The notes beneath the pieces were generated by a model that worked only from the letters and a program-made list of their open reading frames with translations, had not been told where the DNA came from and did not search any database. The position numbers and the translations under genes were made by a program. This document shows positions 25,487 through 33,682 of a stretch of DNA of 64,000 nt, one piece after another; the first letter of the stretch is position 1; the number at the start of each line of letters is the position of its first letter. Source of the stretch: Rubrivivax sp. (GTDB lineage Bacteria > Pseudomonadota > Gammaproteobacteria > Burkholderiales > Burkholderiaceae_C); assembly GCA_004210455.1 (NCBI GenBank), contig SEFA01000010.1, forward strand, positions 18,849-82,848, given 5' to 3'.

Positions 25487-26857
25487 ATGGCACGCAATAC
25501 CCAGGTCGCCGCCGACCACAACGCCCCGCCCATCACCCAGATCCTCGCCCGCTACGTGGCCACGCATCCGTCGCGCGGCTGGAGCGACGCGGTGGACCAC
25601 GAGGCCCACCGCACCTTCATGAACTGGGCGGGCTGCGCCGTCGGCGCCGCCGGCCACGAGGCGATGCACGCGGCGCTGTCGGCGATCCGGATGCTGGAGC
25701 CGTCCGCGCAGGCCAGCGTCCTCGGCCGCGCCGAGAAGGTCGACATGGCCGGCGCCGCGCTGCTCAACGGCATCAGCTCGCACACCTTCGACTTCGACGA
25801 CACGCACCTGAAGACCATCATCCATCCGGCGGGTCCGGTGGCCTCGGCGGCGCTGGCGCTGGCCGAGCACCTCGGCCTGTCCGGCCGGCAGCTCATCGAC
25901 GCGATGGTGCTGGGCATCGACGTGTCCTGCCGCATGGGCAACCTGGTCTACCCGGAGCACTACGACCGCGGCTGGCACATCACCGGCTCCACCGGCACGC
26001 TGGGCGCCGCGGCGGCCTGCGCGCGGCTGCTCGGCCTGGACGAGCGGCAGACCCAGATGGCGCTGGGCATCGCCGCCTCGCAGCCCGTGGGCCTGCGCGA
26101 GCAGTTCGGCACCATGACCAAGCCCTTCCATCCCGGCGGCGCGGCGCGCGCCGGCCTGCTGTCGGCGCTGCTGGCCAAGCACGGCTACACCGCCAGTCCG
26201 CGCGCGCTGGAAGCGCCGCGCGGCTTCGCGCAGGTGGTGTCGACAAAGTACGCCTGGAACGAAGCCAACGACGAACTCGGCGAACGCTTCGAGATCTCCT
26301 TCAACACCTACAAGCCCTTCGCCTGCGGCATCGTCATCCATCCAAGCATCGACGCCGCCGTGCAGCTGCGCGAGCAGGGCGTGAGGCCCGAGGACGTCGA
26401 GCGCATCGAGCTCAAGGTGCATTCGCTGGTGCTGGAACTCACCGGCAAGAAAGAACCGGCGGACGGCCTGCAGGGCAAGTTCAGCGTCTATCACGGCGTG
26501 TCGGCCGGCCTGATCTTCGGCCGCGCGGGCGAGCCCGAGTATGACGACGCGATCGTCAACCGCGAGGATGTCGTCGCGCTGCGCCGCAAGGTCGTCGCGA
26601 CGGTGGACGACGGCATCGACGAGGCCTCCGTCGACATGACCGCGGTGCTGCGCGACGGCCGCCGCGTGCACGTGTTCGTGGAACACGCGATCGGCTCGCT
26701 GCACAAGCCGATGAGCGATGCCGCGCTGGACGCGAAGTTCCACTCGCAGGCCGACGTCGTCATCGGCGCCGCGCGCAGCGACGCGTTGATCGCCGCCTGC
26801 TGGCAGCTCGGCGAACTCGCCGACGTGCGCGAACTGACCGCGCTGGCGCGGCCCTGA
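25487..26857 (+). CDS. MmgE/PrpD family protein
   Basis: A 456-aa member of the family containing 2-methylcitrate dehydratase (PrpD) and cis-aconitate decarboxylase. It probably dehydrates or decarboxylates a tricarboxylic or related acid in the cytoplasm. Typical elements are NGISSHTFDFDDTH near residue 100, GWHITGSTGTLGAAAA, and MTKPFHPGGAARAGLLSALLA. The ATG at 25487 follows AAGGAG; a longer frame begins inside the receptor gene. It lies 14 bp after the Bug receptor, so they form one transcript. The exact substrate cannot be read. Confidence 0.93.
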   Translation: MARNTQVAADHNAPPITQILARYVATHPSRGWSDAVDHEAHRTFMNWAGCAVGAAGHEAMHAALSAIRMLEPSAQASVLGRAEKVDMAGAALLNGISSHTFDFDDTHLKTIIHPAGPVASAALALAEHLGLSGRQLIDAMVLGIDVSCRMGNLVYPEHYDRGWHITGSTGTLGAAAACARLLGLDERQTQMALGIAASQPVGLREQFGTMTKPFHPGGAARAGLLSALLAKHGYTASPRALEAPRGFAQVVSTKYAWNEANDELGERFEISFNTYKPFACGIVIHPSIDAAVQLREQGVRPEDVERIELKVHSLVLELTGKKEPADGLQGKFSVYHGVSAGLIFGRAGEPEYDDAIVNREDVVALRRKVVATVDDGIDEASVDMTAVLRDGRRVHVFVEHAIGSLHKPMSDAALDAKFHSQADVVIGAARSDALIAACWQLGELADVRELTALARP

Positions 26858-26893
26858 GTCCGCATCGACGGACCTTGCCAACGGCACCCCACG

Positions 26894-27889
26894 ATGAACG
26901 ATCGCACCATGCGCGGCTACACCCTCCAGCATCGGGATGGTCATTCGGAGCTGGTGCTCCGCGACGACCTGCCCCGCCCTTCCCCCGGTCCCGGTCAGTT
27001 GCTGGTCCGCGTCCGCGCGGCCGGTCTGAACCGCGGTGAACTCCTGGCCGGTCACGGTCCCCAAGGCGGCGGCGCCAAGCCGCTGGGCGCGGAAGCCGCC
27101 GGCGAAGTGGTCCAAGTCGGCGCCGACGTGCCGGGCTGGAAGATCGGCGATCGCGCCATGGGCCGCTGCGCCGGCGGCTTCGCCGACTTCGCGCTGATCA
27201 GCGTGGCGGAGGCGCTGCACGTGCCTGACGCGCTCGACTGGACCGAGGCCGGCGCGATTCCGCTGACCTTCCTCGTCGTCTACGACATGCTGGTGGTCCA
27301 GGGCCGGCTGAAGGCGGGCGAGACGCTGCTCGTGGCCGGCGGCAGCTCCGGCGTCGGCGTGGCCGCGCTCTCGGCGGCCAAGGCGATGGGCGCTCAAGTG
27401 ATCGCCACCTCCGGCAGCGTGACCAAGCTCGCGCGGCTGAAGACGCTGGGCTTGGACCTCGGCCTCCATACCCGCCTGCCCGACTTCGCGTCCGCGGTGC
27501 GCGAGGCCACCGGCGCTCGCGGCGCGGATCTCGCCATCGACACCGTCGGGGGCACCGTCTTCGCCGAGTGCGTGCGGGCGCTGGGTTTCCAGGGTCGGCT
27601 GGCGATGGTCGGCTACGTGGACGGCGTGCTCACCGCCGAGCTCGACCTCGAGGCGCTGCACGCGCGACGCCTGCATCTGTTCGGCGTCTCCAACAAGCTC
27701 CGGTCACCGCAGCAGCGCGCCGAGCCCGTCCCGGGTTTCCGGGCAGACTGGTTGCCCCTGTTCGCCGACGGCCGCCTGCGGCCCGTGGTGGACCGCGTCT
27801 TCCGTTTCGAGGAACTGGCCCAGGCCAAGGCCTCGATGGAGCAGGCACAACATCTGGGCAAGATCGTGCTGGCGGGCAGGTCGGACTGA
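26894..27889 (+). CDS. Zinc-independent quinone oxidoreductase (MDR superfamily)
   Basis: An NADPH-dependent oxidoreductase of the medium-chain dehydrogenase/reductase superfamily, quinone oxidoreductase subgroup. The N-terminal GroES-like domain includes RVRAAGLNRGELL and lacks the catalytic zinc Cys/His set. The Rossmann nucleotide-binding loop is AGGSSGVGVAAL, about residue 153. The C-terminal AQHLGKIVL motif is typical. It follows the PrpD gene by 36 bp and probably reduces an alpha,beta-unsaturated intermediate; that role is inference. Confidence 0.92.
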   Translation: MNDRTMRGYTLQHRDGHSELVLRDDLPRPSPGPGQLLVRVRAAGLNRGELLAGHGPQGGGAKPLGAEAAGEVVQVGADVPGWKIGDRAMGRCAGGFADFALISVAEALHVPDALDWTEAGAIPLTFLVVYDMLVVQGRLKAGETLLVAGGSSGVGVAALSAAKAMGAQVIATSGSVTKLARLKTLGLDLGLHTRLPDFASAVREATGARGADLAIDTVGGTVFAECVRALGFQGRLAMVGYVDGVLTAELDLEALHARRLHLFGVSNKLRSPQQRAEPVPGFRADWLPLFADGRLRPVVDRVFRFEELAQAKASMEQAQHLGKIVLAGRSD

Positions 27890-27906
27890 TCACCAAGGAC
27901 ATCGCC

Positions 27907-28776
27907 ATGAACGTTCAACGTCGTGGACTCTGCGCGGCGGGGGCTGCCTCGCTGCTGCTGGGCGCCTGCGCGTCGCCGACGAACGGCTCCAGCGGAGGAT
28001 CCGATATCGGGTCGGCAGGCGCTGGCGGCACAGCGGATGCCCGGGCTGCGGCGGCGGAGCTGAGCGGGACTGGCACGCTCCGCGCAGCCATCAACCTCGG
28101 TAATCCCATCCTGGCCAGCCGCGGCGCCGACGGCGAACTGCGCGGCGTCTCGGTCGACCTGGCGCGCGAGGCCGCCCGACGCCTGAACATCGGCATCGAG
28201 CTCGTCCCGTTCAATGCGGCGGGCAAGGTCGTCGAGGCGATCAAGGAGATGGGGGTCGACCTGGCCTTCGTCGCGATCGATCCGCTGCGCGGCGCCGACA
28301 CCGACTACACCGCGCCCTACGTGATCATCGAAGGTGCCTACCTGGTCCGCAACGAGTCGCCGCTGCGGCACAACGAGGAGGTGGACCGCACCGGCACGCG
28401 CATCGTGGTCGGCCGCGGCAGCGCCTACGACCTGTACCTGACCCGCGAGATCAAGTCCGCTACGCTGGTGCGCGCGCCGACCTCGCCGGCGGTGACCGAC
28501 ATGTTCATCGCCGACACGCTCGAGGTGGCGGCGGGGGTGCGGCAGCAGCTCGAAGCGGACGCGCGTCGCGTGGGCGGCGTGCGCCTGCTGCCCGGCCGCT
28601 TCATGGTGATCGAGCAGGCGATGGGCGTGCCCAAGGGACGTGTCGCCGCGCAGCGCTGGCTCAGCGGATTCGTCGAGGAGATGAAGTCCTCCGGCTTCGT
28701 CGCCGAGGCGCTGCGCCGGCATCGCATCGAAGGGGCGCTCGTGGCGCCGCTCCGGCGCACACCGGCGTTGCCCTGA
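27907..28776 (+). CDS. Family 3 extracellular solute-binding lipoprotein
   Basis: A periplasmic amino acid-type solute-binding protein. The lipobox is LLLGAC and is followed by a Gly/Ser-rich linker. The mature domain has GVSVDLAREAARRLNI and VDLAFVAIDPLRGADTDYTAPY, both hallmarks of SBP family 3. The ATG at 27907 sits 17 bp after the oxidoreductase gene; the longer frame from 27568 reads through that gene. No ABC permease follows, so the protein may instead serve as an accessory receptor or sensor. Confidence 0.9.
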   Translation: MNVQRRGLCAAGAASLLLGACASPTNGSSGGSDIGSAGAGGTADARAAAAELSGTGTLRAAINLGNPILASRGADGELRGVSVDLAREAARRLNIGIELVPFNAAGKVVEAIKEMGVDLAFVAIDPLRGADTDYTAPYVIIEGAYLVRNESPLRHNEEVDRTGTRIVVGRGSAYDLYLTREIKSATLVRAPTSPAVTDMFIADTLEVAAGVRQQLEADARRVGGVRLLPGRFMVIEQAMGVPKGRVAAQRWLSGFVEEMKSSGFVAEALRRHRIEGALVAPLRRTPALP

Positions 28777-28851
28777 ATGGAACACTGTCCTACACCGGCG
28801 CGATCCGCCAGACGTTAATCTCCAGGGCAACCGACCCCTGAAGGAGACGCC

Positions 28852-29082
28852 ATGGAATCCACCAACCACCAGTTCCACGATCTGTTCGACCAACTCGGCC
28901 TGCCCTCTTCGGAGGCGGAGGTCCGCGAATTCATCTCCGTCCACCGGCCCCTGCCTGGCGACGTGAAGATCACCGAGGCGCCGTTCTGGACCGACTCTCA
29001 GAAACGACTGCTCAAGGAACTGCTCCTGCAGGACGCGGATTGGGCGGAGGTCGTCGATCAGCTCAACGTGGCGCTGCACTGA
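28852..29082 (+). CDS. DUF2789 protein
   Basis: A 76-aa cytoplasmic protein that matches the DUF2789 pattern throughout (FHDLFDQLGLPSS, FISVHRPL, APFWTDSQKRLLKELL, QDADWAEVVDQL). Its function is unknown. The ribosome site GAAGGAG is strong and a proper terminator follows directly, so this is a compact single-gene unit. Confidence 0.9.
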   Translation: MESTNHQFHDLFDQLGLPSSEAEVREFISVHRPLPGDVKITEAPFWTDSQKRLLKELLLQDADWAEVVDQLNVALH

Positions 29083-29091
29083 CCAAAGCAG

Positions 29092-29120
29092 AATCGGCGC
29101 CACGGCGCCGATTTCGCTTT
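29092..29120 (+). terminator. Intrinsic terminator after the DUF2789 gene
   Basis: AATCGGCGC pairs with GCGCCGATT across a short loop and is followed by tcgcttt. It begins 9 bp past the stop and could serve both strands. Confidence 0.75.
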
Positions 29121-29173
29121 CAGAGGGCCCTAGACCCTCGCGGGTTGGGTTCCGACCTCCGCGTTGGTCTGCC

Positions 29174-29431
29174 TCAGTTCAGTTGCTTGGGGTCCATGGG
29201 TCCGAGGCTCTCGCGCACATGGGCGAGCGCCGCGACCACCTTGTACGACGGGACCCCCGAGTCGAGCAGCCGGCGCGCAGCCTGGAGCAGCACCAGATCC
29301 TGGAATGAGAACCGCAGGTCCCGGCTGGGCGCGAGCAGGTCCTCGGAGATCAAGGCCTGGATGTAGCTCTTGGGCAGGCCGGTGATCTGGCCGGCCTGGC
29401 TCATCGAGAACGGGGCGGTCGCTGCGGTCAT
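29174..29431 (-). CDS. Stand-alone MerR-like helix-turn-helix protein
   Basis: An 85-aa protein that is little more than a MerR-type DNA-binding domain: FSMSQAGQITGLPKSYIQALI (helix-turn-helix) and the wing RDLRFSFQDLVLLQAARRLL. It resembles the N-terminal domain of larger MerR-TPR regulators but ends where those would continue. It may be a remnant or a genuine mini-regulator. The frame and codon use are intact and the ATG is reasonable. Confidence 0.75.
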   Translation of the reverse strand: MTAATAPFSMSQAGQITGLPKSYIQALISEDLLAPSRDLRFSFQDLVLLQAARRLLDSGVPSYKVVAALAHVRESLGPMDPKQLN

Positions 29432-29461
29432 GGACTTACTCCTGTGTGCGGTGCGTCCACC

Positions 29462-30436
29462 TTACGGTCTGCCGCTGCGCGCCGGGACCGGAGAACGGTC
29501 CGAAGCCTTGTAGGACAAGGACGTGGATGCTTCCCGCCCACGCCGCGAGCCGAGCCGCTGCGCGTAGAGCCAGGTGAATTCCGCGCCGACCAGGAACACC
29601 TGGGCCGAGTAGTACACCCACACGAACACGACGGCCACCGAGCCCGCCGCGCCGAAGCCGCTGGCCACGCCGGTCTTGCCGATGTACAGGCTGATCAGGA
29701 GGCGGCCGATGGTGAACAGCGACGCCGTGACCGCGGCACCGACCCAGACATCGGACCAGGCCACCTTCACCCGCGGCAGGACCTTGTAGATCAGCGCGAA
29801 GACCGCCGTGGTCATGGCGAAGCCGACGACGGCGTTGAGGCCCTGCAGCAGCCATTCCCAACCGCCGAACCAGCCGCCCCACCACTTGCCCAGCGCCGCG
29901 ACCACGGCACCGGTCACCAGCGAGACCAGCAGCAGGAAGGCAACGCCCACGATCATCCCGAAGCTGAGCAGCCGCGCGCGCACCAGCGCCCAGAGGCCGC
30001 TGGTCCGGTGGCGCACCGGTGCCCGCCAGATCCGGTCGAGCGCGTCCTGCAGTTCGCCGAACACGGTCGTCGCGCCGATCAGCAGCACGGCCACGCCGAG
30101 CACGGTGCCCAGGATGCCGGTGCTGGGCTTGCTGACGTTGCTCAACACCTCCTGGATGCCCTGGGCCGCCTCGGGCCCCATCACGCCGTCGATCTGGCCG
30201 AACAGCTCCCCGCGCACGGCGTCCTCGCCGAAGACCAGCCCCGCGATCGAGATGACGATCACCAGCAGCGGCCCCAGCGAGAACACGGTGTAGTACGACA
30301 GCGCCGCGCCCATGCTGGGGGCGTAGTCGTCGATCCAGGCCGACAGGGAATCCTTCAGGAGGGACCACCAGGTCTTGGGCGAGCGGCCCGACCAGGACGG
30401 GACGACGGTTTCGGCGTTCGGCGTTGAAGCAGTCAT
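29462..30436 (-). CDS. YihY/BrkB-family inner membrane protein
   Basis: A 324-aa polytopic protein of the YihY (BrkB) family, once called ribonuclease BN; the function is unsettled, possibly transport. Six hydrophobic segments are visible. The family signatures are MGAALSYYTVFSLGPLL near residue 42 and the late VFVWVYYSAQVFLVGAEFTWLYA. ATG 30436 has GGAGG 7 nt upstream; the 1122-aa frame reaching 32830 is antisense shadow. It is divergent from yqhD across 183 bp. Confidence 0.92.
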   Translation of the reverse strand: MTASTPNAETVVPSWSGRSPKTWWSLLKDSLSAWIDDYAPSMGAALSYYTVFSLGPLLVIVISIAGLVFGEDAVRGELFGQIDGVMGPEAAQGIQEVLSNVSKPSTGILGTVLGVAVLLIGATTVFGELQDALDRIWRAPVRHRTSGLWALVRARLLSFGMIVGVAFLLLVSLVTGAVVAALGKWWGGWFGGWEWLLQGLNAVVGFAMTTAVFALIYKVLPRVKVAWSDVWVGAAVTASLFTIGRLLISLYIGKTGVASGFGAAGSVAVVFVWVYYSAQVFLVGAEFTWLYAQRLGSRRGREASTSLSYKASDRSPVPARSGRP

Positions 30437-30619
30437 GCCGTCCTCCGGCAACGGGCGCGCCCAACGCCGACGCCGCCCGATCGCTTGCCCATTCATCCAC
30501 GCCACGGCAGGATTGGGCAAAACTCCGGCAGCTTCGTGCGTTGCCCGGATCCGCCCCTGAGCGAACAATCCGCTCCATCGACACGAATCCTCGTTCACCC
30601 CCTTGCGGAGCCGAAAGCC

Positions 30620-31783
30620 ATGAACAACTTCAGCCTCAACACGCCCACCAAGATCCTGTTCGGGAAGGGCCAGATCGCCGAGATCGCCAACGAGATCCCC
30701 GCGGACGCCCGCATCCTGATCACCTACGGCGGCGGCAGCATCAAGAAAAACGGCGTGCTGGAGCAGGTCCGTACCGCGCTCGCCGGCCGCACGGTGTTCG
30801 AGTTCGGCGGCATCGAGCCGAACCCGACCTTTGAAACGCTGATGAAGGCCGTCGAGGTCGTCAAGGCCGAGAACGTCGACTTCCTGCTGGCCGTCGGCGG
30901 CGGCTCGGTCGCGGACGGCACGAAGTTCATCGCCGCCGCGGCCCGCTACGACGCGGCCAAGGACCCGTGGGAGATCCTCCTGACCCGCGGCTCCCGGGTC
31001 ACGGGCGCCGTGAAGATGGGCGTCGTGCTGACGCTGCCGGCCACCGGCTCGGAATCCAACAACGGCGCCGTGATCAGCCGCCAGGCCACGGGCGACAAGC
31101 TGCCCTTCTTCTCGGCCTTCACCTACCCGGTGTTCGCGGTGCTCGATCCGGTGACCACCTACAGCCTGCCCGCGCGCCAGGTGGCCAACGGCGTCGTCGA
31201 CGCCTTCGTCCACACGGTCGAGCAGTACCTGACCTACCCGGCCGAAGGCCGCATCCAGGACCGCTTCTCGGAAGGCATCCTGCTGACGCTGATCGAGGAA
31301 GGTCCGCGGGCACTCGCCGAGCCGGAGAACTACGACGTGCGCGCCAACGTGATGTGGAGCGCGACGCAGGCGCTCAACGGCCTGATCGGCGCCGGTGTTC
31401 CGCAGGATTGGGCAACGCACATGATCGGCCACGAGCTGACCGCCATGCATGGCCTGGACCACGCGCAGACCCTGGCGGTCGTGCTGCCGTCGGTGCTCGA
31501 GTACAAGAAGGAGCAGAAGCGCGCCAAGCTGCTGCAGTACGCGGACCGCGTCTGGGGCCTGCGCGACGGTACCGAGGAGCAGCGCATCGACGGCGCCATC
31601 GCCGCGACACGCGCCTTCTTCGAGAAGCTGGGCGTCGGCACGCGCCTGTCGGCCTACGGCCTGGACGGCAGCAGCATCCCGGCGCTGATCGCCAAGCTGG
31701 AGGAGCACGGCGGCAAGGCGCTGGGCGAGCACCAGGACATCCGGCTCGACGACAGCCGGCGCATCCTCGAAGCCGCCCGCTGA
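30620..31783 (+). CDS. yqhD: NADPH-dependent aldehyde reductase / iron-containing alcohol dehydrogenase YqhD
   Basis: A 387-aa enzyme, the same length as E. coli YqhD and close to it throughout. It reduces short aldehydes such as glyoxal, methylglyoxal and acrolein with NADPH and so detoxifies lipid-peroxidation products. NADPH-binding GGGSVADGTKFIAAA and metal ligands in DWATHMIGHELTAMHGLDHAQT are intact, as is the TLPATGSESN segment. ATG 30620 aligns with the E. coli start. The AraC regulator gene follows by 9 bp, so the regulator is probably co-transcribed; in E. coli yqhC is divergent. Confidence 0.96.
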   Translation: MNNFSLNTPTKILFGKGQIAEIANEIPADARILITYGGGSIKKNGVLEQVRTALAGRTVFEFGGIEPNPTFETLMKAVEVVKAENVDFLLAVGGGSVADGTKFIAAAARYDAAKDPWEILLTRGSRVTGAVKMGVVLTLPATGSESNNGAVISRQATGDKLPFFSAFTYPVFAVLDPVTTYSLPARQVANGVVDAFVHTVEQYLTYPAEGRIQDRFSEGILLTLIEEGPRALAEPENYDVRANVMWSATQALNGLIGAGVPQDWATHMIGHELTAMHGLDHAQTLAVVLPSVLEYKKEQKRAKLLQYADRVWGLRDGTEEQRIDGAIAATRAFFEKLGVGTRLSAYGLDGSSIPALIAKLEEHGGKALGEHQDIRLDDSRRILEAAR

Positions 31784-31792
31784 TCTCCGCGC

Positions 31793-32710
31793 ATGGTCAC
31801 CAGCCTCAACGACGGGATCCGCCGGCGGATCATCGAGACGGCGGTCCGCTACAAATCGGGCGCCTTCTCGACGCCGTCGCCGGTGGCCGGCGTGCGCATC
31901 CTCTATTCGGAGAAGTCCCATCCGCGCACGCCGGTGCTGTACGAGCCCTCGATCGTCATCGTGGCGCAAGGGGCGAAGGTGGGATACCTCGGCGACAAGA
32001 CCTTCCGCTACGACGCGGACCGCTATCTGCTGTTGACGGTCCCCCTGCCCTTCGAGTGCCAGACGATCGCGAGCCCGGCGGAGCCCTTCGTCGGCGTGTC
32101 GATCGACATCGACACGGCGGTGCTCCAGGAGCTGCTGATCGAGCTGGAGGACGAGCGTCTCGACCGTCCGGCAAGCCTCGACTCCGCCGGCGTCAACAGC
32201 GCGGCCTTCACCGAGGACGTGCTCTGCGCGCTCGAGCGGCTGTTCGACGCGATGCACCGCCCGCGCGATGCGAAGGTGCTGGGCAGGCTGATCCTCAAGG
32301 AGATCATCTATCACGTGCTCTGCGGCGACAGCGGCGCGGCGCTGCAGGCGCTCGCGAACCGTCACTCGCACTTCGCGCAGGTGACGAAGGCGCTGCAGCA
32401 CATCGAGTCTCACTACGCCAGGCCGCTCAGCGTCGAGCACCTGGCCGGTCTGGTGAACATGAGCGTGTCCGCCTTCCATCACAACTTCAAGGCGGTGACC
32501 AACACCTCGCCGCTGCAGTACGTGAAGAGCTACAAGCTGCACCAGGCGCGGCTGATCATGCTCAACGAAGGCGTGAAGGCCGGCGTCGCGGCGACCCGCG
32601 TGGGCTACGAGAGTCCGTCGCAGTTCAGCCGCGAGTTCAAGCGCTACTTCGGCGCCACGCCGGTGGACGAGGTCGCGCGGCTGAGGGCGTTCAGCCCGTC
32701 GGTGTCGTAG
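31793..32710 (+). CDS. yqhC: AraC-family regulator, YqhC-like
   Basis: A 305-aa AraC activator of the type with an N-terminal cupin (AraC_N, about 20-170) and a C-terminal double helix-turn-helix (about 205-300: LSVEHLAGLVNMSVSAFHHNFK and VGYESPSQFSREFKRYFG). Its position directly after yqhD and its N-terminal SPVAGVRILYSEKSHPRTP pattern fit YqhC, which senses reactive aldehydes, probably through Cys oxidation. A Cys is present in the cupin (PFECQTIA). It likely activates the yqhD-yqhC unit. Confidence 0.87.
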   Translation: MVTSLNDGIRRRIIETAVRYKSGAFSTPSPVAGVRILYSEKSHPRTPVLYEPSIVIVAQGAKVGYLGDKTFRYDADRYLLLTVPLPFECQTIASPAEPFVGVSIDIDTAVLQELLIELEDERLDRPASLDSAGVNSAAFTEDVLCALERLFDAMHRPRDAKVLGRLILKEIIYHVLCGDSGAALQALANRHSHFAQVTKALQHIESHYARPLSVEHLAGLVNMSVSAFHHNFKAVTNTSPLQYVKSYKLHQARLIMLNEGVKAGVAATRVGYESPSQFSREFKRYFGATPVDEVARLRAFSPSVS

Positions 32711-32721
32711 GGCACGGGAAG

Positions 32722-32766
32722 CACCGGTCGCGCCGATAGCGCCGATAGCGCCGGTCGCGCCGGTCG
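32722..32766. repeat. 9-bp tandem repeat, five units
   Basis: Units of the form cgccggtcg / cgccgatag follow one another for 45 bp, starting 12 bp after the AraC gene's stop. It is noncoding and may be a slippage product. Confidence 0.8.
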
Positions 32767-32901
32767 CGCTGACATCGCGGTGTGGGTGTTTTCCCGACAC
32801 GCAATGCAGGGCAAGCCGGACGCGGCGCACCGAAGTCCGGAGATACCGCGCCAGGGGGTGTCACGTCACACTGCGGCAACGCAATCGCTGGACGCCCCGC
32901 C

Positions 32902-33312
32902 ATGAAGATCCTTCTCGTTGACCCCTCGCCGGCCTGGATCGCCACCCTCCGTTACCGCCTCGCCGAGGTGCCGGGTGCCGTCGTCGTTGCCCAGTGCGCC
33001 TGCGAAGAGCACGCCGTGATCACCGCCGCGCTGTGCCAGCCCGACGTGGTCCTCTGCGACGTCGCCCTGAGCGAAGGCTCCGGCCTGAACATGGTTGCAC
33101 GCATTCGCAAATCGGGTTTCCGCGGCGCGGCCTTCGCGATCAGCAACGCCGATGAGACGCTGTTCGGTCCGCGCTGCATGGAGGCCGGCCTGAATGCCTT
33201 CTACAGCCGCGAGTTCGAGCTGGACATGCTCCTGGACACGCTGCGCGAGTTCTCGGACACGCCGCTGACCTTCAATCTGCCGAAGCTGCGGCAGCTGGCC
33301 GTAGCGGCTTGA
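32902..33312 (+). CDS. Single-domain response-regulator receiver
   Basis: A 136-aa receiver domain without an output domain. The acidic start is ILLVDPSP and the phospho-acceptor Asp lies in VVLCDVALSEGSG (about residue 53). The conserved Ser/Thr is in AISNAD. The usual Lys near the end (xKP) is absent; YSREFELD stands there instead, so phosphorylation-linked switching may be altered. The second conserved acidic residue of the DD pair is also Pro. It could be a CheY-like adaptor or a degenerate receiver. ATG 32902 is preferred over the upstream 32782, whose leader is not receiver-like. Confidence 0.85.
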   Translation: MKILLVDPSPAWIATLRYRLAEVPGAVVVAQCACEEHAVITAALCQPDVVLCDVALSEGSGLNMVARIRKSGFRGAAFAISNADETLFGPRCMEAGLNAFYSREFELDMLLDTLREFSDTPLTFNLPKLRQLAVAA

Positions 33313-33344
33313 TCACGCGCGCGTGACCGACGAGGCGCCGATGC

Positions 33345-33650
33345 TCACGATCGGCACCGCGGCGCGAACGGCGCCATGGCCTTGAGTCGCTCCGCCTTCC
33401 GGCCCTCCTGCGGCCAGCCGTCGATCCTCACGGGCGCCTGTCCCGGCGCCAGGATATGGAAGGCCGGCGTCCACCGGGGGTCATCGAGCCCCAGCCTCTG
33501 CCAGTCCCGGACGAGATACCCCCTCAAGGACGGATGATCCCCGTTCCATCGCGCGTAGGCGTCTAAGCGTCGGCCGGCGCGGACCACAAGCGATTCGTAC
33601 CAGCGGCAGCAGGAACGAACAGCGACTTGGTCAGCGCCGTTTGGCACCAT
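33345..33650 (-). CDS. Doubtful small ORF, possibly a gene remnant
   Basis: This is the only protein-like frame in the 370 bp between the receiver gene and the SnoaL-like gene. Its 101 residues include RLDAYARWNGDHPSLRGYL and ILAPGQAPVRIDGWP, which look like genuine protein text. No domain is recognised, there is no good ribosome site, and its upstream extension overlaps the next gene's start on the other strand. It may be the surviving 3' end of a lost gene. Confidence 0.3.
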   Translation of the reverse strand: MVPNGADQVAVRSCCRWYESLVVRAGRRLDAYARWNGDHPSLRGYLVRDWQRLGLDDPRWTPAFHILAPGQAPVRIDGWPQEGRKAERLKAMAPFAPRCRS

Positions 33651-33682
33651 CCCTCCACGTGAAAACCACTGAAGGGATAGCC

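Noticed and set aside
24959-27676. A 905-aa minus-strand frame
   Set aside because: It lies antisense to the Bug receptor, PrpD-family and oxidoreductase genes, all of which have clear domains. Its own sequence is Arg/His/Gly-rich shadow text.
29462-32830. A 1122-aa minus-strand frame
   Set aside because: Only the last 324 residues (YihY/BrkB family) are protein-like. The rest is the antisense shadow of yqhD and the AraC gene, rich in Arg, His and Gln.
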